Assembly (NCBI RefSeq): GCF_009937765.1
Contig: NZ_CP047089.1
Span: 2,664,272-2,728,271 of the forward strand
Source of the DNA: Bacillus pumilus
GTDB taxonomy: Bacteria; Bacillota; Bacilli; Bacillales; Bacillaceae
Length of the DNA stretch: 64,000 bases
Reading direction: 5' to 3'
Shown here: positions 19,010 to 26,847 of the stretch, in pieces
Position numbering within the stretch: position 1 is the first letter of the stretch
Layout of the letters: every line of letters starts with the position of its first letter
Program-made: the position numbers and the translations under genes
Notes under the pieces: generated by a model
The model's database searches: none
What the model was told of the DNA's origin: nothing
What the model saw: only the letters and a program-made list of their open reading frames with translations

Positions 19010-19570
19010 TTAATGTCTGATGGTTTTTAAAGCTGTAGACCAAGATACGACTTCAACCAGCATCGTATCAACCGTTTCTTCATGAAACGCTGCTGGCTTA
19101 AACGTTGTCATATGTTCAAAGTCAGTAAAAAGACTTAGCCCAGGTTGAGTACGAACTGTTGCAACAGCCGGAACAGATAAAATTAACCGTAAGTTATTTG
19201 CTGCTGTCACACCTAGAGAAGAACCATAGCTGACAATTCCAGCTGCCTTGTTGTTCCATTCAGTATATAAGTAATCAATCGCATCTTTCAGTCCAGCTGT
19301 GACCGCTTTGTTGTATTCAGGTGTGACAAAAATAAACCCATCAAGCTCACTCACTTTTTTTGACCATGCATGCGCTTCTGGTGTTTGATAATCCTTTGAC
19401 ATGAGGGCAGGTGCTGGTTCGTTGTAGCGAGGCAGCTCATAATCCTTAATATCAACGATCTCAAAAGTAGCATCCGTTCGTTTATCTGCGATGGATTTTA
19501 CCCATTCCGCTACTTGAATATTAACTCTTGAATCTCTTGTACTACCAGTGATAATCCCAATTTTAATCAT
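19010..19570 (-). CDS. NADPH-dependent FMN reductase
   Basis: 186-residue flavodoxin-fold reductase with the phosphate-binding GSTRDSRVN near the N-terminus and the motif VTPEYNKAVTAGLKDAIDYLYTEWNNK typical of the FMN_red (azoreductase/chromate reductase) family. GAGGAGG precedes the start. First gene of the minus-strand redox operon, divergent from the TetR gene at 19751, which probably represses it. Substrates may be quinones, azo dyes or chromate; none can be chosen from sequence. Confidence 0.88.
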   Translation of the reverse strand: MIKIGIITGSTRDSRVNIQVAEWVKSIADKRTDATFEIVDIKDYELPRYNEPAPALMSKDYQTPEAHAWSKKVSELDGFIFVTPEYNKAVTAGLKDAIDYLYTEWNNKAAGIVSYGSSLGVTAANNLRLILSVPAVATVRTQPGLSLFTDFEHMTTFKPAAFHEETVDTMLVEVVSWSTALKTIRH

Positions 19571-19750
19571 GATATTTCCTCCTCAATTGTTCAGGAATAC
19601 TCGTTTCCTGATCGGTTGTTTGAATCAAGCCATCATTTGCTTTACAATTGAATCTTAAGACAGAATGAGTGAGATCAACACCAATAATTTCTTCAATTTG
19701 TTGTTTATCCAACAGATTGAAGCATGTGTTTAAAAAGAAGGGGGAAGAAG

Positions 19751-20320
19751 ATGACGCAGCCAAAGACAGATCCGCGCGTATTAAGAACACGCAAATTAAT
19801 AATGGAGTCATTTATCAAGCTTTCATCAAAAAAGGAATTTAAGGATATTACGGTGAAAGATGTGACAGCAGAAGCCATGATTAACCGAGCGACGTTTTAT
19901 TATCATTTTGAGGATAAATACGATTTATTAGATAAAACACTATCAGAAGTATTGTCGATTAATTTAGAAAGTATCAATTTTAATAATAGTAAACTAGATG
20001 AAGATACAATGATGAATATCTTTAAAGCGCTAGCCAGTTTTCAACAATCTCTGTATAACCGGTGCCAAGTAGAATATGAAACTGAACTTGCTCCAATTGT
20101 TCGAGAACAGCTTGAAATTATTTTTTATCAATTGTTAGTGAATCAATATACTAATGTCGAAAAACAAGTGTTGAAGGTCACGGCTGTTTTTTTAAGCTGG
20201 GGGATTCACGGAGCTTCTGTTGAATGGAGAAAGAATAGTTCTCACATTTCTTCAGAAAAATTTATCAAATCAGCATTGCCGTATATCATGTCAGGTATTG
20301 ATTTTAAGCATAACAGGTAG
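19751..20320 (+). CDS. TetR-family repressor
   Basis: 189 residues. N-terminal TetR helix-turn-helix: ESFIKLSSKKEFKDITVKDVTAEAMINRATFYYHFEDKYDL is a textbook match. The C-terminal ligand domain is of the TetR_C_7/8 kind (Bacillus YxaF/DhaS-like); the ligand is unknown. ATG 19751 follows GGGGAAGAAG; an upstream in-frame ATG at 19724 lacks a site. Divergent from the FMN reductase operon, its probable target. I saw no clear palindrome in the 180-base divergent region. Confidence 0.9.
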   Translation: MTQPKTDPRVLRTRKLIMESFIKLSSKKEFKDITVKDVTAEAMINRATFYYHFEDKYDLLDKTLSEVLSINLESINFNNSKLDEDTMMNIFKALASFQQSLYNRCQVEYETELAPIVREQLEIIFYQLLVNQYTNVEKQVLKVTAVFLSWGIHGASVEWRKNSSHISSEKFIKSALPYIMSGIDFKHNR

Positions 20321-20325
20321 ACAAT

Positions 20326-20374
20326 TTGACAATGTTTCACCGCTCCACTAATATAAATGCTATAGCATATAAAA
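20326..20374 (+). promoter_or_regulatory. Promoter and operator of the MarR gene
   Basis: TTGACA (20326-20331), 17 bases, TAATAT (20349-20354). The perfect palindrome ATGCTATAGCAT (20357-20368) follows at once, near the expected transcription start. A near copy precedes the DoxX gene at 20861. Confidence 0.75.
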
Positions 20375-20392
20375 TGGTGAGAGGGTGTTTAC

Positions 20393-20818
20393 ATGAAGTT
20401 ACACGATTTAATAGGTTATCTCGTTCATCGCACTGATGTGAAAATGACGAATTATTTTACGAATAGGTTAAAGCCGTACGGAGTTACACCAGAACAGTGG
20501 GGTATTATTAGTATTCTTAACCATGAAAAAGGGACGACTCAAAAAGAATTGGCAGAAGGCATTGATAAAAATCAAACCACTGTCGTCAGAATGATCCAGT
20601 CAATGGAACGAAAAGGGCTTGTCAAAAAAATCTTTAATGAACAAGACCGGCGCTCGCATCATTTGTTTTTAACAGAAAAAGGAGACGAGATCAAAAAGGC
20701 GATTCTTCCTGTCGTCATCGATGCACATCGAACTGTGACAAATCAATTAAGCGATGAAGAGATTCAACAATTAAAATTACTTTTAAACAAATTATTTCAT
20801 TCAGACTATCCGTCTTGA
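20393..20818 (+). CDS. MarR-family regulator
   Basis: 141 residues with the winged-helix core GVTPEQWGIISILNHEKGTTQKELAE, recognition region NQTTVVRMIQSMERKGLVKK and wing DRRSHHLFLTEKG. There is no Cys for redox sensing. It probably represses its own promoter and the DoxX-family gene downstream, since the same operator-like sequence precedes both. GTGAGAGGGTG precedes the start. Confidence 0.9.
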   Translation: MKLHDLIGYLVHRTDVKMTNYFTNRLKPYGVTPEQWGIISILNHEKGTTQKELAEGIDKNQTTVVRMIQSMERKGLVKKIFNEQDRRSHHLFLTEKGDEIKKAILPVVIDAHRTVTNQLSDEEIQQLKLLLNKLFHSDYPS

Positions 20819-20860
20819 TAAATCTGTAAAGCAGGAACAACCTCTATTTTCGCACGATAT

Positions 20861-20877
20861 ATGCTATGACATATAAA
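20861..20877 (+). promoter_or_regulatory. Second copy of the MarR operator-like sequence
   Basis: ATGCTATGACATATAAA matches the copy at 20357-20373 (ATGCTATAGCATATAAA) at 15 of 17 positions. It lies 20 bases before the DoxX gene. Confidence 0.65.
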
Positions 20878-20896
20878 TTTCACTTTTTAGAAAGAT

Positions 20897-21244
20897 GTGA
20901 TCAATATTTTCATTCTTATTTTACAAATTGTATTGGCCGTTTTCTTTTTCCTCACAGGAACGAAAATCATATCAGGGAAAATGGCAGAAGAGTTCAAACG
21001 ATTTGGTTTACCTGCATTTTTCAATGTTTTAACGGGGGCTCTTGAGCTAATAGGCGCCGCTGGAATGCTCGCCGGCATATGGATGCCAACATTAGCATTA
21101 TTATCAGGCTTATTGTTAGGAGGCACGATGCTGGCAGCTGCATTTACTCTGATCGTATTGGCCAGAGATCCCATTAAAAAAGCAATTCCTGCACTTGTTT
21201 TATTCGCTCTTAGTATTGGGGTCAGTCTATACCACTTTCTTTAA
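20897..21244 (+). CDS. DoxX-like membrane protein
   Basis: 115 residues with four membrane helices, the usual DoxX layout: FFFLTGTKIISGKMAEEFKRFGLPAFFNVLTGALELIGAAGML. The start is GTG at 20897 with a weak AGAAAG site. DoxX-like proteins often accompany redox or thiol stress systems; the biochemical role is unclear. The operator shared with the MarR gene suggests joint control. Confidence 0.8.
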   Translation: MINIFILILQIVLAVFFFLTGTKIISGKMAEEFKRFGLPAFFNVLTGALELIGAAGMLAGIWMPTLALLSGLLLGGTMLAAAFTLIVLARDPIKKAIPALVLFALSIGVSLYHFL

Positions 21245-21268
21245 ATTCATATCAAGGTAAGTCACAAA

Positions 21269-21316
21269 CCTAAACAAATCTCCATTGTTCCAATGATGAT
21301 GTTGTTTAGGTTTTTT
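21269..21316. terminator. Terminator related to the one at 10084
   Basis: CCTAAACAAatctccat (21269-21285) and TTGTTTAGG (21302-21310), then six Ts. It shares a 19-base left arm (including AA at 21267-21268) and TTGTTTAGGTTTTTT with the RAT-linked terminator at 10082-10150. Confidence 0.8.
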
Positions 21317-21503
21317 AGCGATTGAATCGTCTTCGAAGAACTAAGCATGAGACAGCAAATACTACGAAAGCGCCCGCTGATCCAGCAGCAAACATCAGCT
21401 CAGTTTGTTCTGGTTTGGCTTTGAATAACAAAGGGATAGAAAGAATAAGCGCGGCACCACTAAAGCCTAATCCTAATATCAACATGGCCAATAATTTATT
21501 CAT
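21315..21503 (-). CDS. Small two-helix membrane protein
   Basis: 62 residues from ATG 21503 (MNKLLAMLILGLGFSG), which follows AGAGGTG by six bases. Two membrane segments (about 3-23 and 35-55) and a basic end RRRFNR. No family recognised. Its stop overlaps the hairpin shared with the DoxX gene. Confidence 0.6.
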   Translation of the reverse strand: MNKLLAMLILGLGFSGAALILSIPLLFKAKPEQTELMFAAGSAGAFVVFAVSCLVLRRRFNR

Positions 21504-21626
21504 AGAAACACCTCTTACACTTAGATTTAGAACCATGGAGACCAATTGATCCAAAGTGTATCATATGATGGTGGGGGATTGGTTTCTTTTCATTAAAACA
21601 CAATCATAAAACAAATAATTATAACG

Positions 21627-22007
21627 AACACTCTGCTATTCGAGAAACCTGGTCTCGCTGAAATTTCTCTTTCCACCATTCCACAAGGAACGAACTTTCT
21701 TCAGTTGACCGAACATCTTCTCGCTGCATTGCATGAAGGCGGGATCAAATCTACATCCGCTGCATGGGGAGTAGACCTATTGCTGTTATACGTATCTTCG
21801 GTAGCATACGAAAAGGTCTCTTGGAAAAAACATGACTCTTCGCAGGTTTCAGACACAAAAAAAGCATTTCATGATGCAGACAAGACGCATTTTCCTTTTA
21901 TTCATCGTGTAAAAGAAGAATTGTTTGCAGGTGATCCCGTTTCAATGGAACGATTCCGATGGGGAATTGACGTCATTTTGTATGGAATCCAGCAAAAAGA
22001 CAATTAG
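21627..22007 (+). pseudogene. C-terminal remnant of a TetR-family regulator
   Basis: An open frame reads NTLLFEKPGLAEISLSTIPQGTNF and then LTEHLLAALHEGGIKSTSAAWGVDLLLLYVSSVAYEKVSW. This is the usual ligand domain of TetR regulators, but no DNA-binding domain precedes it and no ribosome site supports a start (TTG 21705 is the only candidate). I read it as a truncated gene left by deletion. Confidence 0.7.
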
Positions 22008-22021
22008 AAAGGAGCACAAGT

Positions 22022-22048
22022 AAAAGGCAGTCAATGGCTGCTTTTTTT
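22022..22048 (+). terminator. Weak terminator
   Basis: AAAAGGCAG / CTGCTTTTTTT around a six-base loop after the TetR remnant. Confidence 0.6.
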
Positions 22049-22095
22049 ATATGGTATTTTTCAAAACATATAAATAAATCTATATATTGTTTTTA

Positions 22096-22112
22096 TATAT
22101 AAAAAATTATAT
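22096..22112 (+). promoter_or_regulatory. Operator-like inverted repeat, copy 1
   Basis: TATATAAAAAATTATAT contains the dyad ATATAA-N4-TTATAT. An identical 17-mer occurs at 23203-23219. It lies 35 bases before the DauR-like gene. Confidence 0.5.
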
Positions 22113-22146
22113 AATCTAGTGGAATAAAAAAATGAGGTGCTTAGGC

Positions 22147-22797
22147 ATGGAACATATTAAAAAGTTATTAGAGAGTTATATTCCTTTAGCAAAATCTACT
22201 GCAAAAATGTTTGGACCAAATTGTGAAGTGGTGATTCATGATTTAACGAACCCTCAAGCATCTGTCATGTTTACTGTAAATAACCATGTGACAGGAAGAG
22301 AAATCGGCCAATCATTTGATCATCTAGTCAAGACTGTATTACAATCAGAAGATTTTAAAGAAGATTATCTGGCTGGTTATACATTTGTAACAGAAGATAA
22401 GCGTAAAATTCGTTCTTCGACTTCATTAATACGTGATTCAAAGCAAAAAGTGATTGGCGCTTTCTGTATTAATTTTGATATTGAAGCCCTAAATCAAATG
22501 CAGCAATTTATAGATACTTTTCTTACTACACAAGTGGAAGCTCAAGGTGCAGAAACAACATCAAATGATGATCTTGAAAATGTGGAAGAAATAGTGGATC
22601 AATTGATTCAACAAATCATTCAAAATAGTGTTCATCCAGTCATGAAACGTCATGAAAAAATTGAACTAATTAAATTCATGGATGAAAAGGGCATTTTTTT
22701 AATGAAAGGATCTGTTGAAAAGGTCGCATCTATGCTAGGCATTTCCAAAGTAACCGTCTATAGCTATTTGGATGAAATTAAAAATAAATCGAGGTAA
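22147..22797 (+). CDS. PAS/HTH regulator, YheO (DauR) family
   Basis: 216 residues. The N-terminal YheO-type PAS domain (PLAKSTAKMFGPNCEVVIHDLTN, then VIGAFCINFDIE) is followed by a C-terminal helix-turn-helix (VEKVASMLGISKVTVYSYLDEIK). Members such as DauR control D-amino-acid breakdown. ATG 22147 follows GAGGTG by seven bases. It is followed after 11 bases by ridA and then a PLP enzyme, and identical inverted repeats precede both this gene and the PLP gene, so autoregulation and control of the enzyme are likely. Confidence 0.85.
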   Translation: MEHIKKLLESYIPLAKSTAKMFGPNCEVVIHDLTNPQASVMFTVNNHVTGREIGQSFDHLVKTVLQSEDFKEDYLAGYTFVTEDKRKIRSSTSLIRDSKQKVIGAFCINFDIEALNQMQQFIDTFLTTQVEAQGAETTSNDDLENVEEIVDQLIQQIIQNSVHPVMKRHEKIELIKFMDEKGIFLMKGSVEKVASMLGISKVTVYSYLDEIKNKSR

Positions 22798-22808
22798 GGA
22801 GTGTCAAC

Positions 22809-23183
22809 ATGGAAAGCATACTCGAGGTAGGAAATCTAAAATCAAACGGGCACTATGCATTCGCAACCATTCATCAAAACACAGTCTATGTTTCGGGACA
22901 ATTTGCCATCAATCCCGAAACGACAGAAAAAGAGTTCGGTCCCATTGAAGAAGAGACATTACAAGCGCTTAAGAATGTAGAGATGATTGTAGAGGCTGCG
23001 GGAAGTAAAAAAGAGAAGATTTTGCGCATGACATTATACATTTCGGATATTCATTTATGGGACAAAGTCGATGCTGTTTATACGGAACTTTTCGGTGAAC
23101 ATAAACCAGCGCGTACGATTGTTCCAACGAATGAATTACATTTTGGTTTTAAAATTGAAATGGATGCCATTGCATATATTTAA
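22809..23183 (+). CDS. RidA-family enamine/imine deaminase
   Basis: 124 residues of the YjgF/YER057c/UK114 family: YVSGQFAINPET, the QALKNVE helix and the catalytic Arg in KPARTIVPTNEL. RidA proteins hydrolyse reactive enamines released by PLP-dependent dehydratases to ketoacids and ammonia. Its position right before a PLP enzyme fits that job here. The start follows GTAAGGAGTG. Confidence 0.88.
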   Translation: MESILEVGNLKSNGHYAFATIHQNTVYVSGQFAINPETTEKEFGPIEEETLQALKNVEMIVEAAGSKKEKILRMTLYISDIHLWDKVDAVYTELFGEHKPARTIVPTNELHFGFKIEMDAIAYI

Positions 23184-23202
23184 GATATTTTTTTGCCTAC
23201 TC

Positions 23203-23219
23203 TATATAAAAAATTATAT
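23203..23219 (+). promoter_or_regulatory. Operator-like inverted repeat, copy 2
   Basis: Identical to 22096-22112 over 17 bases; 37 bases before the PLP-enzyme start. Confidence 0.5.
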
Positions 23220-23255
23220 TTCATATAAAAAAATATTCAAAGGGGTAGATGATTG

Positions 23256-24359
23256 ATGAATCAATTAATTTGTCACCATTGTGGGAAAAAATATGAGATG
23301 ACACCAACTCTATGGAAATGTGATTGTGATGGCGTATTAAATCTAGTGAAAGATACCCCGAAAATAGACGTCGCAGCATGGAATCACTATCCAAACTCCT
23401 TATGGCGTTATGTTGAAACCATGCCATTTTCAAAAGGTTCTAACACTTGGGAAACGGTCACAATGGGGGAGGGGCAATCCCCTTTAATCGTACTTGATCC
23501 TCATGAGCCAAACACTTATGTAAAAGTTGATTATATGATGCCGACATTATCCTTTAAAGACCGAGGAGCCGCTGTATTGATGACACATGCAAAAGAATTA
23601 GGGGTATCAAAGGTGATTGCTGATAGTAGTGGGAATGCAGGAACGGCGATTGCAGCTTATGCAGCACGTTGCGGTATCGCCTGTGACATCTATCTAAGCG
23701 ATGACACTTCACCCAAAAAAGTCGCTCAAATCAAAGCCCATGGCGCAACGATTAAAGAAATTCACGGGACGCGAGAGGACATTGCAGCTGCAGCACAAAA
23801 GGCAGTAGACAATGAAAAGGTTTTTTATGCAAGTCATGTCTATAACCCTTATTTTTTTGAAGGCACTAAAACATACGCCTATGAAATCTATGAACAACTA
23901 AATGGAGCACCTGATACTTTAATCATTCCGGTTGGAAACGGTACTCTCCTCCTAGGGGCGTATGATGGTTTTAAAGAGTTATTTGAAAATGGTTTGATTC
24001 TTAAAATACCGAAAATCATTGCCATACAAGCGAAAAACTGTGCACCTCTTGTGAAAGCTTATCAAAATGAAGAGAAATCAGCATCGCCTGTCACAAATAA
24101 AGGGACCTTAGCAGAAGGGATAGCCATTGCTGCCCCGGCGCGCTCTAAACAAATTTTAGAAGCTGTACAAGATACCAATGGTACATTTATAGATATTGAA
24201 GAAGATGAGATATTGAATGCTCGCTCTAAATTAAGTGAGAAAGGATTTTATGTCGAAGTGACCTCAGCAGTCAATTTGGCTGGCTACATGAAATATCAAA
24301 AGAAACCAGAAGAAACCATTGTCATACCTCTTTGTGGTGCAGGGATAAAATCAAAATAA
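23256..24359 (+). CDS. PLP-dependent enzyme of the threonine synthase family
   Basis: 367 residues. An N-terminal zinc-ribbon-like stretch (ICHHCGKKYEM then WKCDCDG) precedes a fold-type II PLP domain with the Schiff-base Lys in TLSFKDRGAAV, the cofactor-binding SSGNAGTAI and the glycine loop PVGNGTLLLGA. The sequence is closest to threonine synthase or related lyases. With a DauR-type regulator and RidA upstream, a dehydratase or lyase acting on an amino acid (perhaps a D- or beta-substituted one) is more likely than biosynthetic threonine synthase; this is inference. ATG 23256 follows AAAGGGG; TTG 23253 is an alternative. Confidence 0.82.
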   Translation: MNQLICHHCGKKYEMTPTLWKCDCDGVLNLVKDTPKIDVAAWNHYPNSLWRYVETMPFSKGSNTWETVTMGEGQSPLIVLDPHEPNTYVKVDYMMPTLSFKDRGAAVLMTHAKELGVSKVIADSSGNAGTAIAAYAARCGIACDIYLSDDTSPKKVAQIKAHGATIKEIHGTREDIAAAAQKAVDNEKVFYASHVYNPYFFEGTKTYAYEIYEQLNGAPDTLIIPVGNGTLLLGAYDGFKELFENGLILKIPKIIAIQAKNCAPLVKAYQNEEKSASPVTNKGTLAEGIAIAAPARSKQILEAVQDTNGTFIDIEEDEILNARSKLSEKGFYVEVTSAVNLAGYMKYQKKPEETIVIPLCGAGIKSK

Positions 24360-24450
24360 CCTGAGAGAAAAATCACGCAGAACGCTCTCTATCTGGCAGA
24401 AGGAATGGAGTTAGCGCATCAACAAAATGAGCCAATGGGATTGAAATAAG
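24360..24450 (+). other. Short open stretch after the PLP gene, possible gene remnant
   Basis: In the same frame after the stop, the sequence stays open for 29 codons (ITQNALYLAEGMELAHQQNEPMGLK, split here: ITQNALYLAEG / MELAHQQNEPMGLK) and ends in TAA. It looks like a real protein C-terminus rather than random sequence, but I cannot name the family. It may be the tail of a deleted downstream gene of the amino-acid operon. Confidence 0.3.
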
Positions 24451-24511
24451 ATGAGAAGAAAGCTACTTTAGAAAGCATGGTTAAATCGCAGTAGCTTTCT
24501 TCCCAGTCTAC

Positions 24512-24856
24512 CTAATTATTTTTCATTTGTTCCTCTCCCCAATAACATATCTCATCTAATACAGGCATCAGTGATAAACCCTTTTCAGATAAACGATATT
24601 CTACTTTTGGAGGCACTTGAGGATATTCTTTACGATGAATTAAGTGATCCGCTTCAAGCTCTTTAAGTGTGTTGGTTAATGTTTTAAAAGAAATCGTTCC
24701 TAGCATACGTTTCAGCTGATTATAGCGAACAGGACCATCGTTTGTATATAAAGCATACAGAACTGGCATTTTATATTTCCCGCCAATTAATGACAAAGTA
24801 TACCCAAAACCAGTATCTTTTAGGTCAGCTTTCGTCTGAAAGGACTCCTCATTCAT
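24512..24856 (-). CDS. HxlR-family regulator
   Basis: 114 residues. Typical HxlR winged helix: TLSLIGGKYKMPVLYALYTNDGPVRYNQLKRML, then ISFKTLTNTLKELEADHLIHRKEYPQVPPKVEYRLSEKG. ATG 24856 follows AAGGAG by eight bases. Divergent from the NAD(P)H oxidoreductase gene at 24980, the usual arrangement for HxlR proteins that sense quinones or aldehydes and control a detoxifying reductase. No cysteine resembles the HxlR/YodB Cys6 in position except in the alternative longer N-terminus. Confidence 0.88.
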   Translation of the reverse strand: MNEESFQTKADLKDTGFGYTLSLIGGKYKMPVLYALYTNDGPVRYNQLKRMLGTISFKTLTNTLKELEADHLIHRKEYPQVPPKVEYRLSEKGLSLMPVLDEICYWGEEQMKNN

Positions 24857-24979
24857 TTTACACACTCCTTTTGGTTAGTATCGCACTTTAATTACCGTAC
24901 TTGTAGCTTGTTATAGCATACAATAAAATGAATGTACATCAAAATATGATGCAAATCTCAGAAAAAGGGTGAATGAATA

Positions 24980-25561
24980 ATGAAAACGATTGTCTATGCA
25001 CATCCTTGGGATGGAAGCTATAATCATGCCATTTTGACTTCTATAACAGAAAATCTAGAAACAAAGAAAAAACCATTTCAAGTGATCGATTTATATAAAG
25101 ATGGGTTTAATCCTGTTTTTTCAACTGAAGAATTGCAATATTTCAATAAAGGAGATACGCCTTATCAATTAGTAAAGGATTATCAAGAGAAATTAAATCA
25201 GTCAACTGAATTGATCTTTATATTTCCTGTCTGGTGGTGGGATTTACCTGCTATTTTAAAAGGATTTATTGATAAAGTGATGTTAAGAGGTTTCGCATTC
25301 TTGGAAGATAAAAATACTGGTGCTTTGAAGGGCTTATTGACAAATATAAAAAAAACAACCGTGATCTCAACATCTACAACAGATAAGGATTATATAGAGT
25401 CTGAAGCTGGAAATGCGATTCAAAGCGTTTTTATTAACAGAACGCTAGCTGACTTGGGAATTAAAAATGAAGACACCAAATGGATTCATTTTTCGAGAGT
25501 TAACTTAACAACAGATGAAAAGAGAATGATATTTTTAAAAGAAATAGCTCAAAATATTTAA
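24980..25561 (+). CDS. NAD(P)H:quinone oxidoreductase, flavodoxin-2 family
   Basis: 193 residues with the family hallmarks IVYAHPWDGSYNHAI at the N-terminus and FPVWWWDLPAILKGFIDKVMLRGFAF in the middle, as in YwrO/MdaB/KefF-type reductases. It would transfer two electrons from NAD(P)H to quinones through FAD or FMN. Divergent from an HxlR gene that probably represses it. Confidence 0.88.
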   Translation: MKTIVYAHPWDGSYNHAILTSITENLETKKKPFQVIDLYKDGFNPVFSTEELQYFNKGDTPYQLVKDYQEKLNQSTELIFIFPVWWWDLPAILKGFIDKVMLRGFAFLEDKNTGALKGLLTNIKKTTVISTSTTDKDYIESEAGNAIQSVFINRTLADLGIKNEDTKWIHFSRVNLTTDEKRMIFLKEIAQNI

Positions 25562-25688
25562 TTTACTGTTTCAACAATTTTCGGTAACAAATCAAATTAT
25601 GTATGCAAGCAAAACAACACTCAAGATTTTGGTTCTGAACTATAGAGAGTTGATTTTAATCTAAATGAAAGAAGTGTTTTTTTACAAT

Positions 25689-26006
25689 CTATTTAAAAAC
25701 TAGTTGAACAAGCAACATATAAGTAATTGTGCCACCAGCTATTGAAAGCAACATACTCCTTTTCCAGTAATGCAGAGCAACTATTAAGAAAATAGCGATT
25801 CATTCAGGAATACCATGTGTTCCTAAATGAAAATTGACATCTCTTACGCAATAGATGACCAATAGTCCAAGAACAGCTGGTGGTAAGAATTTCCCTAAAT
25901 ATTGTTTGATTGTAGGATTAGGCTTATTTGCAGAAAATATAATAAACGGAAGCATGATGACTAATACGACAACTCCTAAAGTGATAATTTTCTGCGCTAA
26001 TGTCAT
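25689..26006 (-). pseudogene. azlD: azlD, interrupted by a nonsense codon
   Basis: [15 protein letters not shown]...[14 protein letters not shown] then TGA (25800-25802), then in the same frame [23 protein letters not shown] and [11 protein letters not shown] to TAG at 25689. This is a complete AzlD permease subunit with one premature stop and a short in-frame loss near VIMLPF, where relatives read TRFLPF. AzlCD exports branched-chain amino acids and analogues. It follows a decayed azlC. Confidence 0.8.
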
Positions 26007-26037
26007 TGTTCCATAACTCGTCTTTTTGTACTCGTAT

Positions 26038-26643
26038 TCATAATGCAAGAATGCTTAATATTAATGCCATTGCAGGTAAACTGTGATGCTTTTTTCCCTT
26101 CATCCATTAATCTAGAAAAATAACCACAAACAATGCAGCCATAACAAACTCTAAACCCTTTGTTTGAAAGTGAATAAAGGATCTAAATAAACCTCCAATC
26201 GTTGCTCCAAATACCCAATAAAAGTGATTAAGTAAGGTGATAAACAAGAACTAGCTCTTATCTATATTTTTAGATATTTTAGCTGTGCTATTAATCGCAA
26301 AAGATTCAACGCACAGACCAAAGATTAAATAGCCCTTTTTTCCCTGTCCCTTTATATTTATCCAACATTGATAAATCATAAAATAAATGGCGGGCATTCA
26401 GCCTCATTGTTAAAATGCTGCATTTAATGGATTAAAAGCTGTCAGTAACAGAATGGCTGCAACAAATTCCATAGAAACCGCAAATATTAAGAGACTCATT
26501 AATGTAGCATAAACAGGGTGGAATCCAAGTGAATTCATAAATATTCCGTAAGCTGAACCTAAAAATAAAAACCCAGTCAGAAAAGGCAGGATACTTGGAA
26601 AAGCAGCTTTAAACGCTAAAAGAATTTTTTCTCTTTGTTTCAT
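26038..26643 (-). pseudogene. azlC: azlC, decayed
   Basis: The first 77 codons (MKQREKILLAFKAAFPSILPFLTG..., LNAAF) are intact with GGGAGTG before ATG 26643, then a stop. Reading on across stops and frame changes gives MRLNARHLFYDLSMLDKYKG, FGLCVESFAINSTAKI, NHFYWVFGATIGGLF and [20 protein letters not shown], all recognisable AzlC sequence. At least three lesions. Together with azlD it is a dead branched-chain amino-acid exporter. Confidence 0.8.
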
Positions 26644-26847
26644 GTTTTCACTCCCATTGAATTCATTTAATATCAGTTATAACACGCTATATACATACAG
26701 AAATAACAACTTTGTATCCACTACAATATTAAGTTTCAGAAATTAATTGCATTGAAGAGCAACTAATTCTAAAATAATGTAAAATCCCCTTACAATTAAT
26801 GAAAATGTATGGGATTTAAAAAGGCGCTAAAAATGCCGATTAATTCA

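Noticed and set aside
19563..19811. Minus-strand ORF between the FMN reductase and TetR genes (ends EQLRRKYHD)
   Set aside because: The C-terminal 50 residues look somewhat protein-like, but the frame overlaps the TetR start, lacks a ribosome site and matches nothing I know; at most a remnant.
24870..24980. HxlR operator in the divergent region
   Set aside because: Only a weak AGTA...TACT inverted pair was seen; not enough to call a site.
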